A stretch of DNA of 34,379 nt. Source: Desulfobacteraceae bacterium (GTDB taxonomy: Bacteria; Desulfobacterota; Desulfobacteria; Desulfobacterales; SURF-15). Within the stretch, counting starts at the first letter, position 1. Each line of letters starts with the position of its first letter. Location of the stretch: contig QZKK01000217.1 of NCBI GenBank assembly GCA_003599475.1, forward strand, positions 1 to 34,379. Reading direction: 5' to 3'. The position numbers were made by a program, and so were the translations under genes. Shown one piece after another: positions 14,020-23,208 of the stretch. The notes beneath the pieces were generated by a model that was not told the origin of the DNA, made no database searches, and saw only the letters and a list, made by a program, of their open reading frames with translations.

Positions 14020-16944
14020 GTGAAAACACTCCAATTGAACATCGACGGGAAACAGGTTTCAGCCCCTGAAGGAGCCACGGTTTTAGAAGCGGTCCGGGAG
14101 GCGGGAATCTATGTGCCCACCCTGTGCCACGATCCGGAATTGAAGCCGTTCGGCGCCTGCCGGTTGTGCATCGTCCAGATTGAAGGGCTGCGGGGGCTGC
14201 CGACATCCTGCACGACCCCGGCCAGGGACGGCATGGTGGTCCGGACCGAGACCGAAGAGATCCAGAGAATCCGGCGCGCGATCGTGGAGATGGCGATTGC
14301 GAATCACCCGTACGACTGCCTGGTTTGCAGCAAAAGCCGGGACTGCGAATTACTGGCCGTCGCCGGGTACGTGGGTGCGAGAAAAGAAGCCGTGGACCGC
14401 CTGCGGCGGGGGGCTGTAGATAAAGAGATCGATACATCCAACCCCGCATTCGATTTCGATCCGAATAAATGCATTCTCTGCGGCAAATGCGTGCGCACAT
14501 GTCAGGAACTTCAGGGGGTCGGAGCGATCGATTTTTCCTACCGGGGCTACCGGACCCGGATCAGTCCGTTCGGGGGGAAACCCCTGTTGGAATCGATTTG
14601 TCAAAGCTGCGGGGAGTGCGTGGAGCGGTGCCCGACTGGAGCGCTGGCACCTAAAACGGCCATTTTCGCGCAGAGAGAAACCCGCACCCTCTGCCCGTAC
14701 TGCGGGGTTGGCTGCGGCATATACATCGGGGTTCGCGGGCGAAAGGTCGTTTCTGTCCGGGGCGATAAGGAAAGCCCCGTCAACCAGGGCGCCCTTTGCG
14801 TCAAGGGACGCTATGGGCTCGATTTTGTCAATCATCCGGACCGGCTCACCCGCCCCTTGATACGGAAGGAGGATTCGCCGAAAGAAAGCGCATTGAAGGA
14901 TCCCCGCCAGGCATTTCGGGAAACCGGCTGGGATGAAGCGCTGGATTGGGTGACCCGCCGCCTTTCGCAGATCCATGCACAGGATGGAGCCGATGCGGTG
15001 GGAGTGCTCAGCTCGGCCAAGTGCACCAACGAAGACAACTACGTGATCCAGAAGTTTGCGCGCGCCGCCCTAGGCACAAACAACGTGGACCATTGCGCCA
15101 GGCTGTGCCATGCTTCGACAGTCACTGCAGCGCTCGCCGCCTTCGGAGACGGGGCCATGAGCAACTCCATTTCCGATGTCGACAAGGCGGACCTTCTTTT
15201 TGTCATTGGATCCAACACCACCGAATGCCACCCCGTCATCGGAAGGAAGATCAAACAGGCAGTTCGATCGAACGGCGCGAAGCTGATCGTTGCAGATCCT
15301 CGGGCAATCGAGCTGAGCGAGCTTGCATCCGTCCACCTCGATCACCGGCCCGGCACGGATGTGGCGCTGCTGAACGGGCTCATGCACGAAATTCTGGAAG
15401 CGGGTCTTTACGATCAGTCGTTTGTAAGGAGCCGTTGCGAAGACTTTGAGGGATTTCAAGCCTCGCTTGAGCCTTATACTCCGGTGCAGGTCGAGCGGAT
15501 CACCGGCGTTGCGGCGGAAAAGCTCCGGAAGGCCGCAGAGCTCTTCGGCAAAGCGGAGCGGGCAATTGTCCTTTATGGGATGGGAATCACCCAGCACACG
15601 ACCGGAACGGACAATGTCAAGGCGGTTGCAAACCTTTTGATGCTCACCGGGAACCTGGGCCGCGAAGGGACCGGGTTCTCCCCGCTTCGAGGGCAGAATA
15701 ACGTGCAGGGTGCCTGTGATCTGGGTGCGCTTCCCAATGTGTATCCGGGTTATCAGCGCGTCAACGATCCCGCTTCCAGGGCGAAATTCGAGAAAGCCTG
15801 GGGGTGCCGTTTAAATGAGAACCCGGGCCTGACGCTCACGGATATGTTTCGGCTTGCCCGAGAAGGGGAACTGAAAGCCATGTACGTGGTGGGGGAAAAT
15901 CCGATGCTCAGCGAGCCGGACCTCCGGCATGCCAAAGAGGCGATGGCCAGGCTCTCGCTTCTGGTCGTCCAGGATATTTTCCTGACCGAAACGGCCCAGC
16001 TTGCCGATATCGTTCTTCCCTCTGCCTGCTTTGCCGAAAAAGAAGGCACCTTTACCAATACCGAACGACGCATCCAGCGTGTGCGCAAGGTCCTTGAGCC
16101 GCCCGGCGAAGCCCGAGGGGACTGGGAAATCGTTGCAGAAATCGCCTCGCGCCTGGGTTATCCCATGCCCTATGCCGGCAGTTCCGAGATCATGGAAGAG
16201 ATTGCCGGGCTGACTCCCATTTACGGGGGAATTTCCTACGGACGCCTGGATGCAAACGGAGGTGTCCAGTGGCCCTGCTGGGATAAGGATCATCCGGGCA
16301 CCCCCATCCTGCACCAGGGGAAATTTACCCGCGGCAGGGGTAAATTCCATGTGGTTCAAGACAAACCACCCGCCGAGCTTCCCTCCGCCGATTTTCCGCT
16401 GCTTTTGACCACCGGAAGAGTCCTCCAGCATTGGCATACCGGGAGCATGAGCCATCGGTCCCGGGTTCTAGAGATCCTCTCACCGGAGAGCTGTGTGGAA
16501 ATATGCCCTTCCGATGCCGCCAGGCTCGGCATTCGACAAGGAGACGTGATCACCCTGAGCTCGCGCAGGGGAAAATTGCAGACCCGGGCCAAAGAGAACT
16601 GGCGAGTCTCTCCAGGCCTTGCTTTTATGGCATTTCACTGGGGGGACGCACCGGCCAATCTCTTGACCAACCCCGCAGTGGATCCACTGGCAAAAATCCC
16701 CGAGCTGAAGGTATCCTATGCCAGGATCATCTTGAGCGTGCTGGAAAAGGCCGCGGCGGACAATACGTTCTTTGCGGCTCTTGCAGACGATCCGACGAAG
16801 GCTCTCCGCTCCTTCGATCTCACTGCGGAGCAGCGTGCCGCACTGGCCTCCGGAGATATTTCAGCGATCGAAAAGTGGGTGGGCCCCCTGGAAGAACGCC
16901 TGAAGGTGTGGTTGAAAGCCCGGTTGGAGATGGAACACTGGTAG
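14020..16944 (+). CDS. NAD-linked formate dehydrogenase alpha subunit (Mo/W-bis-MGD, Cys type)
   Basis: 974 residues from the GTG at 14020, which follows AAGGAGG; the open frame extends upstream only through the previous gene. The N-terminus is NuoG-like: [2Fe-2S] ligands Cys36, 47, 50 and 64, the His-Cys3 site HPYDCLVCSKSRDC, and two [4Fe-4S] motifs. The catalytic part has the CPYCGVGCG cluster site and the active-site segment VDHCARLCHAST, where Cys363 (codon 15106-15108) occupies the position held by selenocysteine in many homologues. A molydopterin-dinucleotide-binding domain follows (LLTTGRVLQHWHTG). Residues 903-974 are an extra module shared with the upstream response regulator. It oxidises formate or reduces CO2 in the cytoplasm with the NuoE/F-like partners. 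Confidence 0.93.
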   Translation: MKTLQLNIDGKQVSAPEGATVLEAVREAGIYVPTLCHDPELKPFGACRLCIVQIEGLRGLPTSCTTPARDGMVVRTETEEIQRIRRAIVEMAIANHPYDCLVCSKSRDCELLAVAGYVGARKEAVDRLRRGAVDKEIDTSNPAFDFDPNKCILCGKCVRTCQELQGVGAIDFSYRGYRTRISPFGGKPLLESICQSCGECVERCPTGALAPKTAIFAQRETRTLCPYCGVGCGIYIGVRGRKVVSVRGDKESPVNQGALCVKGRYGLDFVNHPDRLTRPLIRKEDSPKESALKDPRQAFRETGWDEALDWVTRRLSQIHAQDGADAVGVLSSAKCTNEDNYVIQKFARAALGTNNVDHCARLCHASTVTAALAAFGDGAMSNSISDVDKADLLFVIGSNTTECHPVIGRKIKQAVRSNGAKLIVADPRAIELSELASVHLDHRPGTDVALLNGLMHEILEAGLYDQSFVRSRCEDFEGFQASLEPYTPVQVERITGVAAEKLRKAAELFGKAERAIVLYGMGITQHTTGTDNVKAVANLLMLTGNLGREGTGFSPLRGQNNVQGACDLGALPNVYPGYQRVNDPASRAKFEKAWGCRLNENPGLTLTDMFRLAREGELKAMYVVGENPMLSEPDLRHAKEAMARLSLLVVQDIFLTETAQLADIVLPSACFAEKEGTFTNTERRIQRVRKVLEPPGEARGDWEIVAEIASRLGYPMPYAGSSEIMEEIAGLTPIYGGISYGRLDANGGVQWPCWDKDHPGTPILHQGKFTRGRGKFHVVQDKPPAELPSADFPLLLTTGRVLQHWHTGSMSHRSRVLEILSPESCVEICPSDAARLGIRQGDVITLSSRRGKLQTRAKENWRVSPGLAFMAFHWGDAPANLLTNPAVDPLAKIPELKVSYARIILSVLEKAAADNTFFAALADDPTKALRSFDLTAEQRAALASGDISAIEKWVGPLEERLKVWLKARLEMEHW

Positions 16945-16973
16945 AGAAACGGTCGAATGGATCTGTGAACCGC

Positions 16974-17504
16974 CTACGCACCCTGTTCAGGCCGCCGGAT
17001 CACCAGAACCGGTATCGGGGTATTCCGTACGACTTTTTTTGCCGTACTGCCGATCAGGACATCGGCAATGGCGCCGCGGCCATGCGTTGCCATCACGATG
17101 AGATCGCAGTTTTGCTCCTTTGCCGTCTCGATGATCGTTTCAGACGGCTCCCCGGATTCGATGAGGATATCGTCTGTAACAAAGGTTTGATCTTCGGCCT
17201 TTGCTTTTGCCTGTTCGGCAAAGGCGGTGAGGATTTCCTTCATTGCAAGGTAATCTCTGCTCTTGCCGATCAGCTTCTCCCGTGCATCCGAATAGTGTTT
17301 TTTTTTGATTTCCCTCCATGTTTCGGTGTTGATCATCGACGAGACGAACTGCTCACCCGGAAATTCCGTAAGGACATGTAAAATGGTGATGCCGGCGCCG
17401 TATACGTTGGCCAGGCTGACTGCGTAAGAGAAGGCATGGGCGGCGCTTTCGGACAGGTCGGTTGCAAAGAGGATTTTTTTGATTTTGATATTGGTCAGTA
17501 CCAT
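16974..17504 (-). CDS. Universal stress protein (UspA family)
   Basis: 176 residues, single Usp domain. The start KKILFATDLSESAAHAFSYA and the ATP-binding loop THGRGAIADVLIGSTAKKVV (G-2x-G-9x-GS) match the ATP-binding class of Usp proteins. ATG 17504 follows AAAGGAG at 8 bases and is preferred to the longer frame. It converges on the formate dehydrogenase gene with a gap of only 29 bases and has no obvious operon partner; the flavodoxin-like gene lies 275 bases upstream on the same strand. The cellular role is probably persistence under energy limitation (family knowledge, not shown here). Confidence 0.92.
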   Translation of the reverse strand: MVLTNIKIKKILFATDLSESAAHAFSYAVSLANVYGAGITILHVLTEFPGEQFVSSMINTETWREIKKKHYSDAREKLIGKSRDYLAMKEILTAFAEQAKAKAEDQTFVTDDILIESGEPSETIIETAKEQNCDLIVMATHGRGAIADVLIGSTAKKVVRNTPIPVLVIRRPEQGA

Positions 17505-17779
17505 GGCCTTATCTCCTTTCGAGGGAGCCCACAGGGTGAGTGGAAATGCAGTTGTTCGCTGTTTGGACAAGTCCTCCGAGGAATACTTGTGATGATGATT
17601 GAAGTAAGTATCTGATACGACATTCCCTCTTGAATCGTCCCATGTAGTTATCCCGAAATGTGCATTTTGTCAATATCGCCGATCCAAGCTCAAGTAAGCC
17701 GCTGCATACGATTGGCAGTGAAGAATACCACGATTTACGCCGGATATGGGTGGATCGTCTCAGCGGACCGCTGGCTCAG

Positions 17780-18583
17780 TCAATGAATGTAGATTTCGGG
17801 CTCCTTTCGATCGCGGCAGGTTTTATATAGCCTCTCGGATGCCTCCTTGAACGGAGCGGCGTCGAATACCCTCGCTCGAGTCGGACAGTTTTTGATGCAT
17901 GCACAACATGAAATACAGCCGTCCGAATCGGTCGTCACCGTATCGTTTACTCGAATCACTCCGGTCGGACAGACCTCTGCACATGTTCCGCATAGAATAC
18001 ATCGGCTTTCTTCAGTTGCGGGGGACATCCTCGGGCGGGCCTTCCGCTCTTTATAGGGATGATTTCCCGGCACTTTCAAGGGGGGTATCTCTTTTATCGG
18101 GTCGATTTCGCTGAGTCTTTCACGGATCCTTTTTCCGAATGCCTTCGCTTTTTCAAGATCGGCCTCATCAGGCCGCTGGAAAGCAATCGGCATGGCATCG
18201 GTTGAAAATGAATGTTCGCCGATAAATGCGCCGGCTGCAACCGGAGCAAATCCCGCCGCCTCAGTGATGTGCTTCAGCTCAAGAAGCGCATCCTCATAAG
18301 CTCTATTTCCATACAGGACAACGATTGCGGCAGGGGTCTTGCCTGCTTTGAGCAGGTTTAACCTGTTTACCGCTTCCAGTGCGATCCGGCCTCCATAAAC
18401 GGGGGCTCCGATAATGACGAAATCATCGTGCATTTCCCCAATCGGTTGCGTCTTCATCGAAGCCGGCGTCAAATCCAGGGGTTCGACCTTGTCGGCCTGA
18501 ATTCCCAGGGAGATGCCTTCGATGATTTTCTTTGTGGTTTCAGTCGGCGAAAAATAAATCAGTCTTATCGATTGGATATCCAT
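17780..18583 (-). CDS. Flavodoxin-like/2[4Fe-4S] ferredoxin fusion (EFR1 type)
   Basis: 267 residues. The N-terminal flavodoxin-type domain has the FMN phosphate loop YFSPTETTKKI and the later GAPVYGGR and VLYGNRAYEDA loops. The C-terminal 70 residues hold two full cluster motifs, CILCGTCAEVCP and CISCCACIKNCP. Proteins of this EFR1-like architecture act as soluble electron carriers that join one- and two-electron chemistry in anaerobes. The ATG at 18583 lies behind GAGGAT; an upstream in-frame start (18793) would add 70 residues of repeat-derived sequence and is unlikely. The gene is alone between repeat-containing gaps. Confidence 0.88.
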   Translation of the reverse strand: MDIQSIRLIYFSPTETTKKIIEGISLGIQADKVEPLDLTPASMKTQPIGEMHDDFVIIGAPVYGGRIALEAVNRLNLLKAGKTPAAIVVLYGNRAYEDALLELKHITEAAGFAPVAAGAFIGEHSFSTDAMPIAFQRPDEADLEKAKAFGKRIRERLSEIDPIKEIPPLKVPGNHPYKERKARPRMSPATEESRCILCGTCAEVCPTGVIRVNDTVTTDSDGCISCCACIKNCPTRARVFDAAPFKEASERLYKTCRDRKEPEIYIH

Positions 18584-19254
18584 ATCCTCAATCCTTTCCG
18601 GCGTATGATCATGGAGACCGCTGCATTTGAGAGGTATTTTCCAAATGTGAACTCGGCCGATTATGATAAAAGAATCGAAGGTAGGCAAGATAATTTCCTG
18701 GGAGCTAAAAATTTTTCGCGCAGAGGCGCAAAGGCGCAGCCTTTGAATCCCCTGAACGCCTGCGATTTTTCGGTTGACAGCGATTCTGTTCATCGGTATA
18801 GCTTATTCATCAACATACAAAGGTACAAAGGGATGAAACAAATTCGATTTATTTTTACACCATTAATATGAGGAATCGTTAGAGGACCCGGGCGGTTCTC
18901 CGGACGGTATCTCCCCCCATCCATGCCCTGACCTTCAGGCCTTCTTTGCGTCAGCCGCATGGAAGTGCGGTGAGACGTGAAGGAGGTTTCTCTCCGAGAA
19001 AATCCTTTACCGCCGGTTTTTGAATCGATTTTAGAACCTCTGGATTGTCGTTTTCATTTCCGGGGTTCCATCGCCGCGGAGCGGCTTTGTGCGGTCTGAC
19101 ACGCTTCCAAATCGATATGCCACCATCGAAGGAGGAAAAGCATAGGCGACCCCTACAGAAGCCTATTGTTTGATCTTCAGCCATGACAGCAGGAAGCAGG
19201 TTTGGAAACTTAGCGTTTTCAGGAATTTACCGGATCATCCGTCAACGGAACGAC
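18584..19254. other. Intergenic region without a supported gene
   Basis: About 670 bases between divergent genes. At about 18715-18742 it holds a short reiterated GCGCAGAGGCGCAAAGGCGC unit of the kind seen in other gaps of this window. Small open frames exist on both strands but none has a ribosome site with recognisable protein sequence. Promoters for both flanking genes should be here. Confidence 0.5.
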
Positions 19255-20469
19255 ATGAAACCGGAAAACATCAGGCGATCTCCGCGTCTACGATTGGATA
19301 CCCCGCTTGAAAGCAAACTGAATCTGATTGCAGAAAATTGCACCCACTGCAATCTATGCGCGAAGCAGTGCGAATTCATTCGCAGGTACGGCAACCCCGG
19401 GAAGATCGCGGCGATTTTCGTACCGGGTGATCGGAAGTTCCAAAGGCTTCCCTTCGAATGCAGCCTCTGCGGGCTTTGCGGGAGGGTGTGCCCGGCAGGC
19501 CTGAACCCCTCGGACATGTTTCTCGAGATGCGCAGGGATTATGTATGCCGATGCGGCGAGAGCTTTCCGGAGCATAGGAGTCTCCTCGATTATGAGCGGC
19601 GCGGCACCTCCAGACGATATTCTTACTATGCGATGCCCAAAGGGTGCGACACGGTTTTTTTCCCCGGCTGCACCCTGACGGGAACCCGCCCGCGGCAGAC
19701 GCTGCGGCTTTTCGATTACCTGAAAGGGCAAATTCCCCATTTGGGCATCGTTCTGGATTGTTGCTGCAAACCGTCGCATGACCTTGGGTGCGACGCGCAT
19801 TTCAAATCGCTTTTTCACGAGATGAAGGATTATCTCTTAAAAAATGGAGTGAAAAAAGTTCTGGCAGCATGTCCGAACTGCTACCAAGTACTCAAGCAGT
19901 ACGGCAACCCCATTGGCGTTGAATCGGTATACGAAGTGATGAGCAGAAACGGCCTTCCCGCCAAAAGAGACATGAAGGGCTCGGTCTGCATTCACGACCC
20001 TTGTGCAGTCCGGGTCGAGTCGGGCATTCATGAGGCCGTCCGCCGCCTGGTGAAAGGTACGGGGCTCAGCATGGAGGAAATGACCCATTCCAGAGAAAAA
20101 ACGATTTGTTGCGGGGAAGGCGGCGGCGCCTGTTCCGTGAATCCGGAATTAGCCGGAAAGTGGTCTTCGCTGAGAGCGGAAGAGGCCGGCGGCCGGAGAA
20201 TCATCACCTACTGTGCCGGGTGCTACAGCAGCTTAAGCAGAGCAAATCCTACCAGCCATATCATCGACTTGATCTTTGAGCCGGAGGCTGCTCTCTCGGA
20301 CAAGGTGAAAGTGTCCCGTTCACCGTTTACCTATCTCAATCGTCTCCGTCTGAAAAAGCGGTTGAAACAAACCGTAGACGCCGCCGTCCGACGGGAACGG
20401 GAGCCCACGGCAGCCCCGAAGAGGCTCCATCGGATCATGATGAGAAAAGGAACAAAGGAGCCGCTGTAA
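19255..20469 (+). CDS. HdrD/GlcF-like (Fe-S)-binding protein with two CCG domains
   Basis: 404 residues. Residues 25-90 hold two ferredoxin [4Fe-4S] motifs (CTHCNLCAKQC and CSLCGLCGRVCP). Two CCG-type cysteine-rich regions follow: FFPGCTL with LDCCCKPSHDLG and ACPNCYQV, then HDPCAVR with TICCGEGGGACS and YCAGCY. This arrangement is that of HdrD, GlcF and related reductase subunits which bind a non-cubane or [4Fe-4S] cluster and act on thiols, disulfides or quinones. No membrane partner is adjacent, so it is probably a soluble electron-transfer subunit. The start at 19255 is chosen for the point where homology begins; an upstream ATG at 19183 is open. Confidence 0.83.
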   Translation: MKPENIRRSPRLRLDTPLESKLNLIAENCTHCNLCAKQCEFIRRYGNPGKIAAIFVPGDRKFQRLPFECSLCGLCGRVCPAGLNPSDMFLEMRRDYVCRCGESFPEHRSLLDYERRGTSRRYSYYAMPKGCDTVFFPGCTLTGTRPRQTLRLFDYLKGQIPHLGIVLDCCCKPSHDLGCDAHFKSLFHEMKDYLLKNGVKKVLAACPNCYQVLKQYGNPIGVESVYEVMSRNGLPAKRDMKGSVCIHDPCAVRVESGIHEAVRRLVKGTGLSMEEMTHSREKTICCGEGGGACSVNPELAGKWSSLRAEEAGGRRIITYCAGCYSSLSRANPTSHIIDLIFEPEAALSDKVKVSRSPFTYLNRLRLKKRLKQTVDAAVRREREPTAAPKRLHRIMMRKGTKEPL

Positions 20470-20589
20470 TGCTTTCGGGGGAAAAGTATTTAGGATGAAA
20501 GGAGGTCAAGGTAATTTTTCGTAAAGGGGCAGCATAGGACTCACGTGAAGCATTTCATATCAAAAATAAGGTTTGGTTGGAGATTAAAA

Positions 20590-21018
20590 ATGACCAAGAA
20601 GATATTTTTCAGCTTTTTCGCGTTTCTGTCCGTCGCCGTTTGCGGGTGGGCGGCTTCTTCCGGCGGATACAACTATATTTCAGCCGAAGATCTCCAAAAA
20701 AGGATCGACGGGAAAGACCCCATGATCCTTGTCGATATCTGCCCGGTGGAGCAGTTTGCCAAAGGACACATCCCGGGCTCGGTCGAAACGAACGCCTACC
20801 CTATTCAAACGGAAGAAGAGAAGGCGCGTCTGGCAAAGGCATTGCCGAAGATCGAGTCCTCATCCGATGGTGTCGTCATCGTCTGCCCGAAGGGAGGGGG
20901 AGGGGCGAAAAAGACCTACGATTTCTACAAGTCCAAGGGAGTCGATGAAAAGAGGTTGCTCATCCTGGAGAAGGGAATGGGCGGCTGGCCTTATAAAACA
21001 GAGAGCAAAAGCAAATGA
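20590..21018 (+). CDS. Exported single-domain rhodanese
   Basis: 142 residues. A signal peptide is evident (KK, then a hydrophobic stretch FFSFFAFLSVAVCGWAA with a likely cut near residue 21). The rhodanese domain follows: LVDICPVEQFAKGHIPGSV is the substrate-pocket region and Cys99 in VIVCPKGGGGA is the persulfide-bearing residue with a glycine-rich loop. GGAG precedes the ATG. It would transfer sulfane sulfur, or selenium in principle, in the periplasm. It is about 90 bases upstream of the double-cubane reductase gene and may be in the same transcription unit; a functional link is inferred only. Confidence 0.88.
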   Translation: MTKKIFFSFFAFLSVAVCGWAASSGGYNYISAEDLQKRIDGKDPMILVDICPVEQFAKGHIPGSVETNAYPIQTEEEKARLAKALPKIESSSDGVVIVCPKGGGGAKKTYDFYKSKGVDEKRLLILEKGMGGWPYKTESKSK

Positions 21019-21111
21019 TGGTCGATCGTTGAATCATTTCCTGGTTGCTCGGATTTCCCTCTTTCCGCTTCAGGAACCGGATTTTCGAGCATCGATCAAA
21101 GGAGGCGAAAA

Positions 21112-22389
21112 ATGAGCGAAGGTTATAGAGACATGTGGGAAAAGCTGGGGCTCGATCTCCAGGCGCACGATGCGCTGCTTTCCGTGTTGGGCAATGCTTA
21201 TCGGGACATCTTCCTGGCGCAGAAGGGTCGGCCCGACGCGATGGGCTATTTCGATTTCGTCATGGGCGAGGTCCACGGGCTGCGGATCAAGGAGCTCATC
21301 GAAGAAAAGGAGGCCGGCCGCAAGATCATCGGGACATATTGTGTATTCGTTCCGGAGGAGATCGCACTTGCCGGCAACGCCACGATGGTCGGGCTTTGCG
21401 CAGGCGCGGACTTCGCCGTGGAGGAGGTGGAGAAGTTGCTCCCGCGCAACACCTGCGCGCTGATCAAATCCACCTTCGGCTTCAAGCTGGGCAAGGTCTG
21501 CCCTTACCTGGAGGTCTCCGATATGATCGTCGGGGAAAATACCTGCGACGGCAAGAAGAAGGCCTATGAGACCCTCGGCTGTCTCTGCGAAAATGTTTAT
21601 GTCATGGACATGCCCCAGACGAAGTCGGCCGAGGGGCGGGCGCTTTTGAAGGCCGAATACGACCGCTTCAAGACGGCGGTGGAGAATCTGACCGGGGTCA
21701 AAATCGATGCGGGCCGGCTCAAGGAGGCCATCCGGACCGTAAACGAAAAGCGAAAGGCCATCCACCGGCTGTCGGCTCTCCGAAAGGCGGATCCGGCACC
21801 GATTTCCGGGCTCGATGCGCTTCTCGCCAACCAGGTCTTTTTCTACGACAACCCGAAACGTTTCACCGATTCGGTCAACAAGATCTGCGACGAGCTGGAG
21901 AGCCGCATCGAAAGGAAGCAAGGGGTTTTCCCCAAGGGCGCCCCGCGCCTTCTGATCTCCGGATGCCCCATGGCCGTTCCCAACTGGAAGCTTCCCTGGA
22001 TCGTCGAGACCTCCGGTGCGGTGATTGTCGGGGAGGAATCCTGCATCGGCGAGCGCGGGTCCAGGAACCTTACCGATGGTTCCGGTTCAAGCGTAGAGGA
22101 GCTCATGGATGCCGTGACGGATCGCTATTTCAAGATCGACTGCGCAATTTTTACGCCCAATCCGGACCGGTTGGACCACATCGTGGAGATGGCCAAGGCC
22201 TACCAAGCCGACGGCGTGATTCACTACGGCCTGCAGTTCTGCCAGCCCTATTTAATGGAATCCATTCCGGTCGAGAAAGCCCTGGAGGAGAGAAATATTC
22301 CATGTCTTCGGATCGAAACCGATTACAGCATGGAGGATGTGGGTCAGTTGAAGACCCGGATCGAGGCTTTTATCGAGCAGCTTCGATAG
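21112..22389 (+). CDS. Double-cubane-cluster reductase / 2-hydroxyacyl-CoA dehydratase family (HgdB-like), copy 1
   Basis: 425 residues of the HgdB/BcrB/BcrC superfamily. The segments IIGTYCVFVPEEIALAGNA, LLPRNTCALIKS, GKVCPYLEVSDMIVGENTCDGKKK, ISGCPMAVPNWKL and GEESCIGERG resemble the double-cubane-cluster proteins rather than classical 2-hydroxyglutaryl-CoA dehydratase or benzoyl-CoA reductase. In that group a [8Fe-9S] double cubane is reduced at very low potential by an ATP-driven activase. The activase gene follows 19 bases downstream, supporting an active system. The ATG follows AAAGGAGG. Substrate unknown; family relatives reduce small molecules in vitro. A CoA-ester substrate cannot be excluded. 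Confidence 0.85.
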   Translation: MSEGYRDMWEKLGLDLQAHDALLSVLGNAYRDIFLAQKGRPDAMGYFDFVMGEVHGLRIKELIEEKEAGRKIIGTYCVFVPEEIALAGNATMVGLCAGADFAVEEVEKLLPRNTCALIKSTFGFKLGKVCPYLEVSDMIVGENTCDGKKKAYETLGCLCENVYVMDMPQTKSAEGRALLKAEYDRFKTAVENLTGVKIDAGRLKEAIRTVNEKRKAIHRLSALRKADPAPISGLDALLANQVFFYDNPKRFTDSVNKICDELESRIERKQGVFPKGAPRLLISGCPMAVPNWKLPWIVETSGAVIVGEESCIGERGSRNLTDGSGSSVEELMDAVTDRYFKIDCAIFTPNPDRLDHIVEMAKAYQADGVIHYGLQFCQPYLMESIPVEKALEERNIPCLRIETDYSMEDVGQLKTRIEAFIEQLR

Positions 22390-22408
22390 CTGCGTTCGGG
22401 AGTTTGCG

Positions 22409-23182
22409 GTGAGTATGCGCTTTGCGGGAATAGACATCGGCTCGCGCACGATTGAACTCGTGGTGGTGGATGAAGCGGGGGGTATCGTTTGCAGCCTTCA
22501 GGCAGACACCGGATTCGATCCCATGAAAGAGGCCAAAAAACTGATCCATGGAGTCGCCTATGATCGCATCATGGCTACCGGCTATGGCCGCAGCCTGTTT
22601 GAGATCTCCTTTGAAGCGCCGACGGTAACGGAAATCAAAGCCCATGCCACGGGGGCAAGAGCTTTTTTCCCCGATGCCCGGGCCGTGCTGGATATCGGTG
22701 GACAGGACAGCAAGGCGATCTCTCTTTTTGAAAACGGCAGGGTGAAAAAGTTCGAGATGAACGATCGCTGTGCCGCCGGAACCGGAAAATTCCTGGAGAT
22801 CATGGCAAAGACCCTGGGTTTTGACATCGAATACTTCGGCCGGGAAGCGCTCCGAACCGATAAAGAGCTCAATATTTCAAGCATGTGCACCGTTTTTGCC
22901 GAATCCGAGGTCACGTCTTTGATTGCCAAAGGAAAAAACAGGCGGGAAATCGCCCGGGGGCTGCACGCCAGCGTGATCCGCCGGGCAGCCGGCATGATCA
23001 ACCGGGTGTCACCGGAGGGGGATATCGTCTTTACCGGCGGGGTGGCCAAAAATCCATGCATGCGCGCTCTTCTTGAAGAAAAACTGGGCCGGCGCATTCT
23101 GATCCCGGAAGATCCGCAGTCGGTCGGAGCCCTGGGGGCGGCACTGTTGTGCAAGGGGGTGCCTCAATGCGAAATGGAATGA
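22409..23182 (+). CDS. ATP-dependent activase of the BadF/BadG/HgdC family
   Basis: 257 residues with the actin-like ATPase fold: FAGIDIGSRTIELVV (first phosphate loop), LDIGGQDSKAI, and the adenosine-binding FTGGVAKN. Cys121 (NDRCAAGTGKFLE) and Cys160 (SSMCTVFAESE) supply the four thiolates of a [4Fe-4S] cluster shared across the dimer. It hydrolyses ATP to push one electron at a time into the double-cubane reductase. It lies between two such reductase genes, so one activase could serve both. GTG 22409 is used; an ATG two codons later is an alternative. Full length. Confidence 0.92.
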   Translation: MSMRFAGIDIGSRTIELVVVDEAGGIVCSLQADTGFDPMKEAKKLIHGVAYDRIMATGYGRSLFEISFEAPTVTEIKAHATGARAFFPDARAVLDIGGQDSKAISLFENGRVKKFEMNDRCAAGTGKFLEIMAKTLGFDIEYFGREALRTDKELNISSMCTVFAESEVTSLIAKGKNRREIARGLHASVIRRAAGMINRVSPEGDIVFTGGVAKNPCMRALLEEKLGRRILIPEDPQSVGALGAALLCKGVPQCEME

Positions 23183-23208
23183 TCAATTTATCATTATAAG
23201 GATTCCAA

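Noticed and set aside
18951..19184. 77-codon minus-strand frame in the long gap
   Set aside because: No ribosome site, no recognisable sequence, mixed composition; not supported as a gene.
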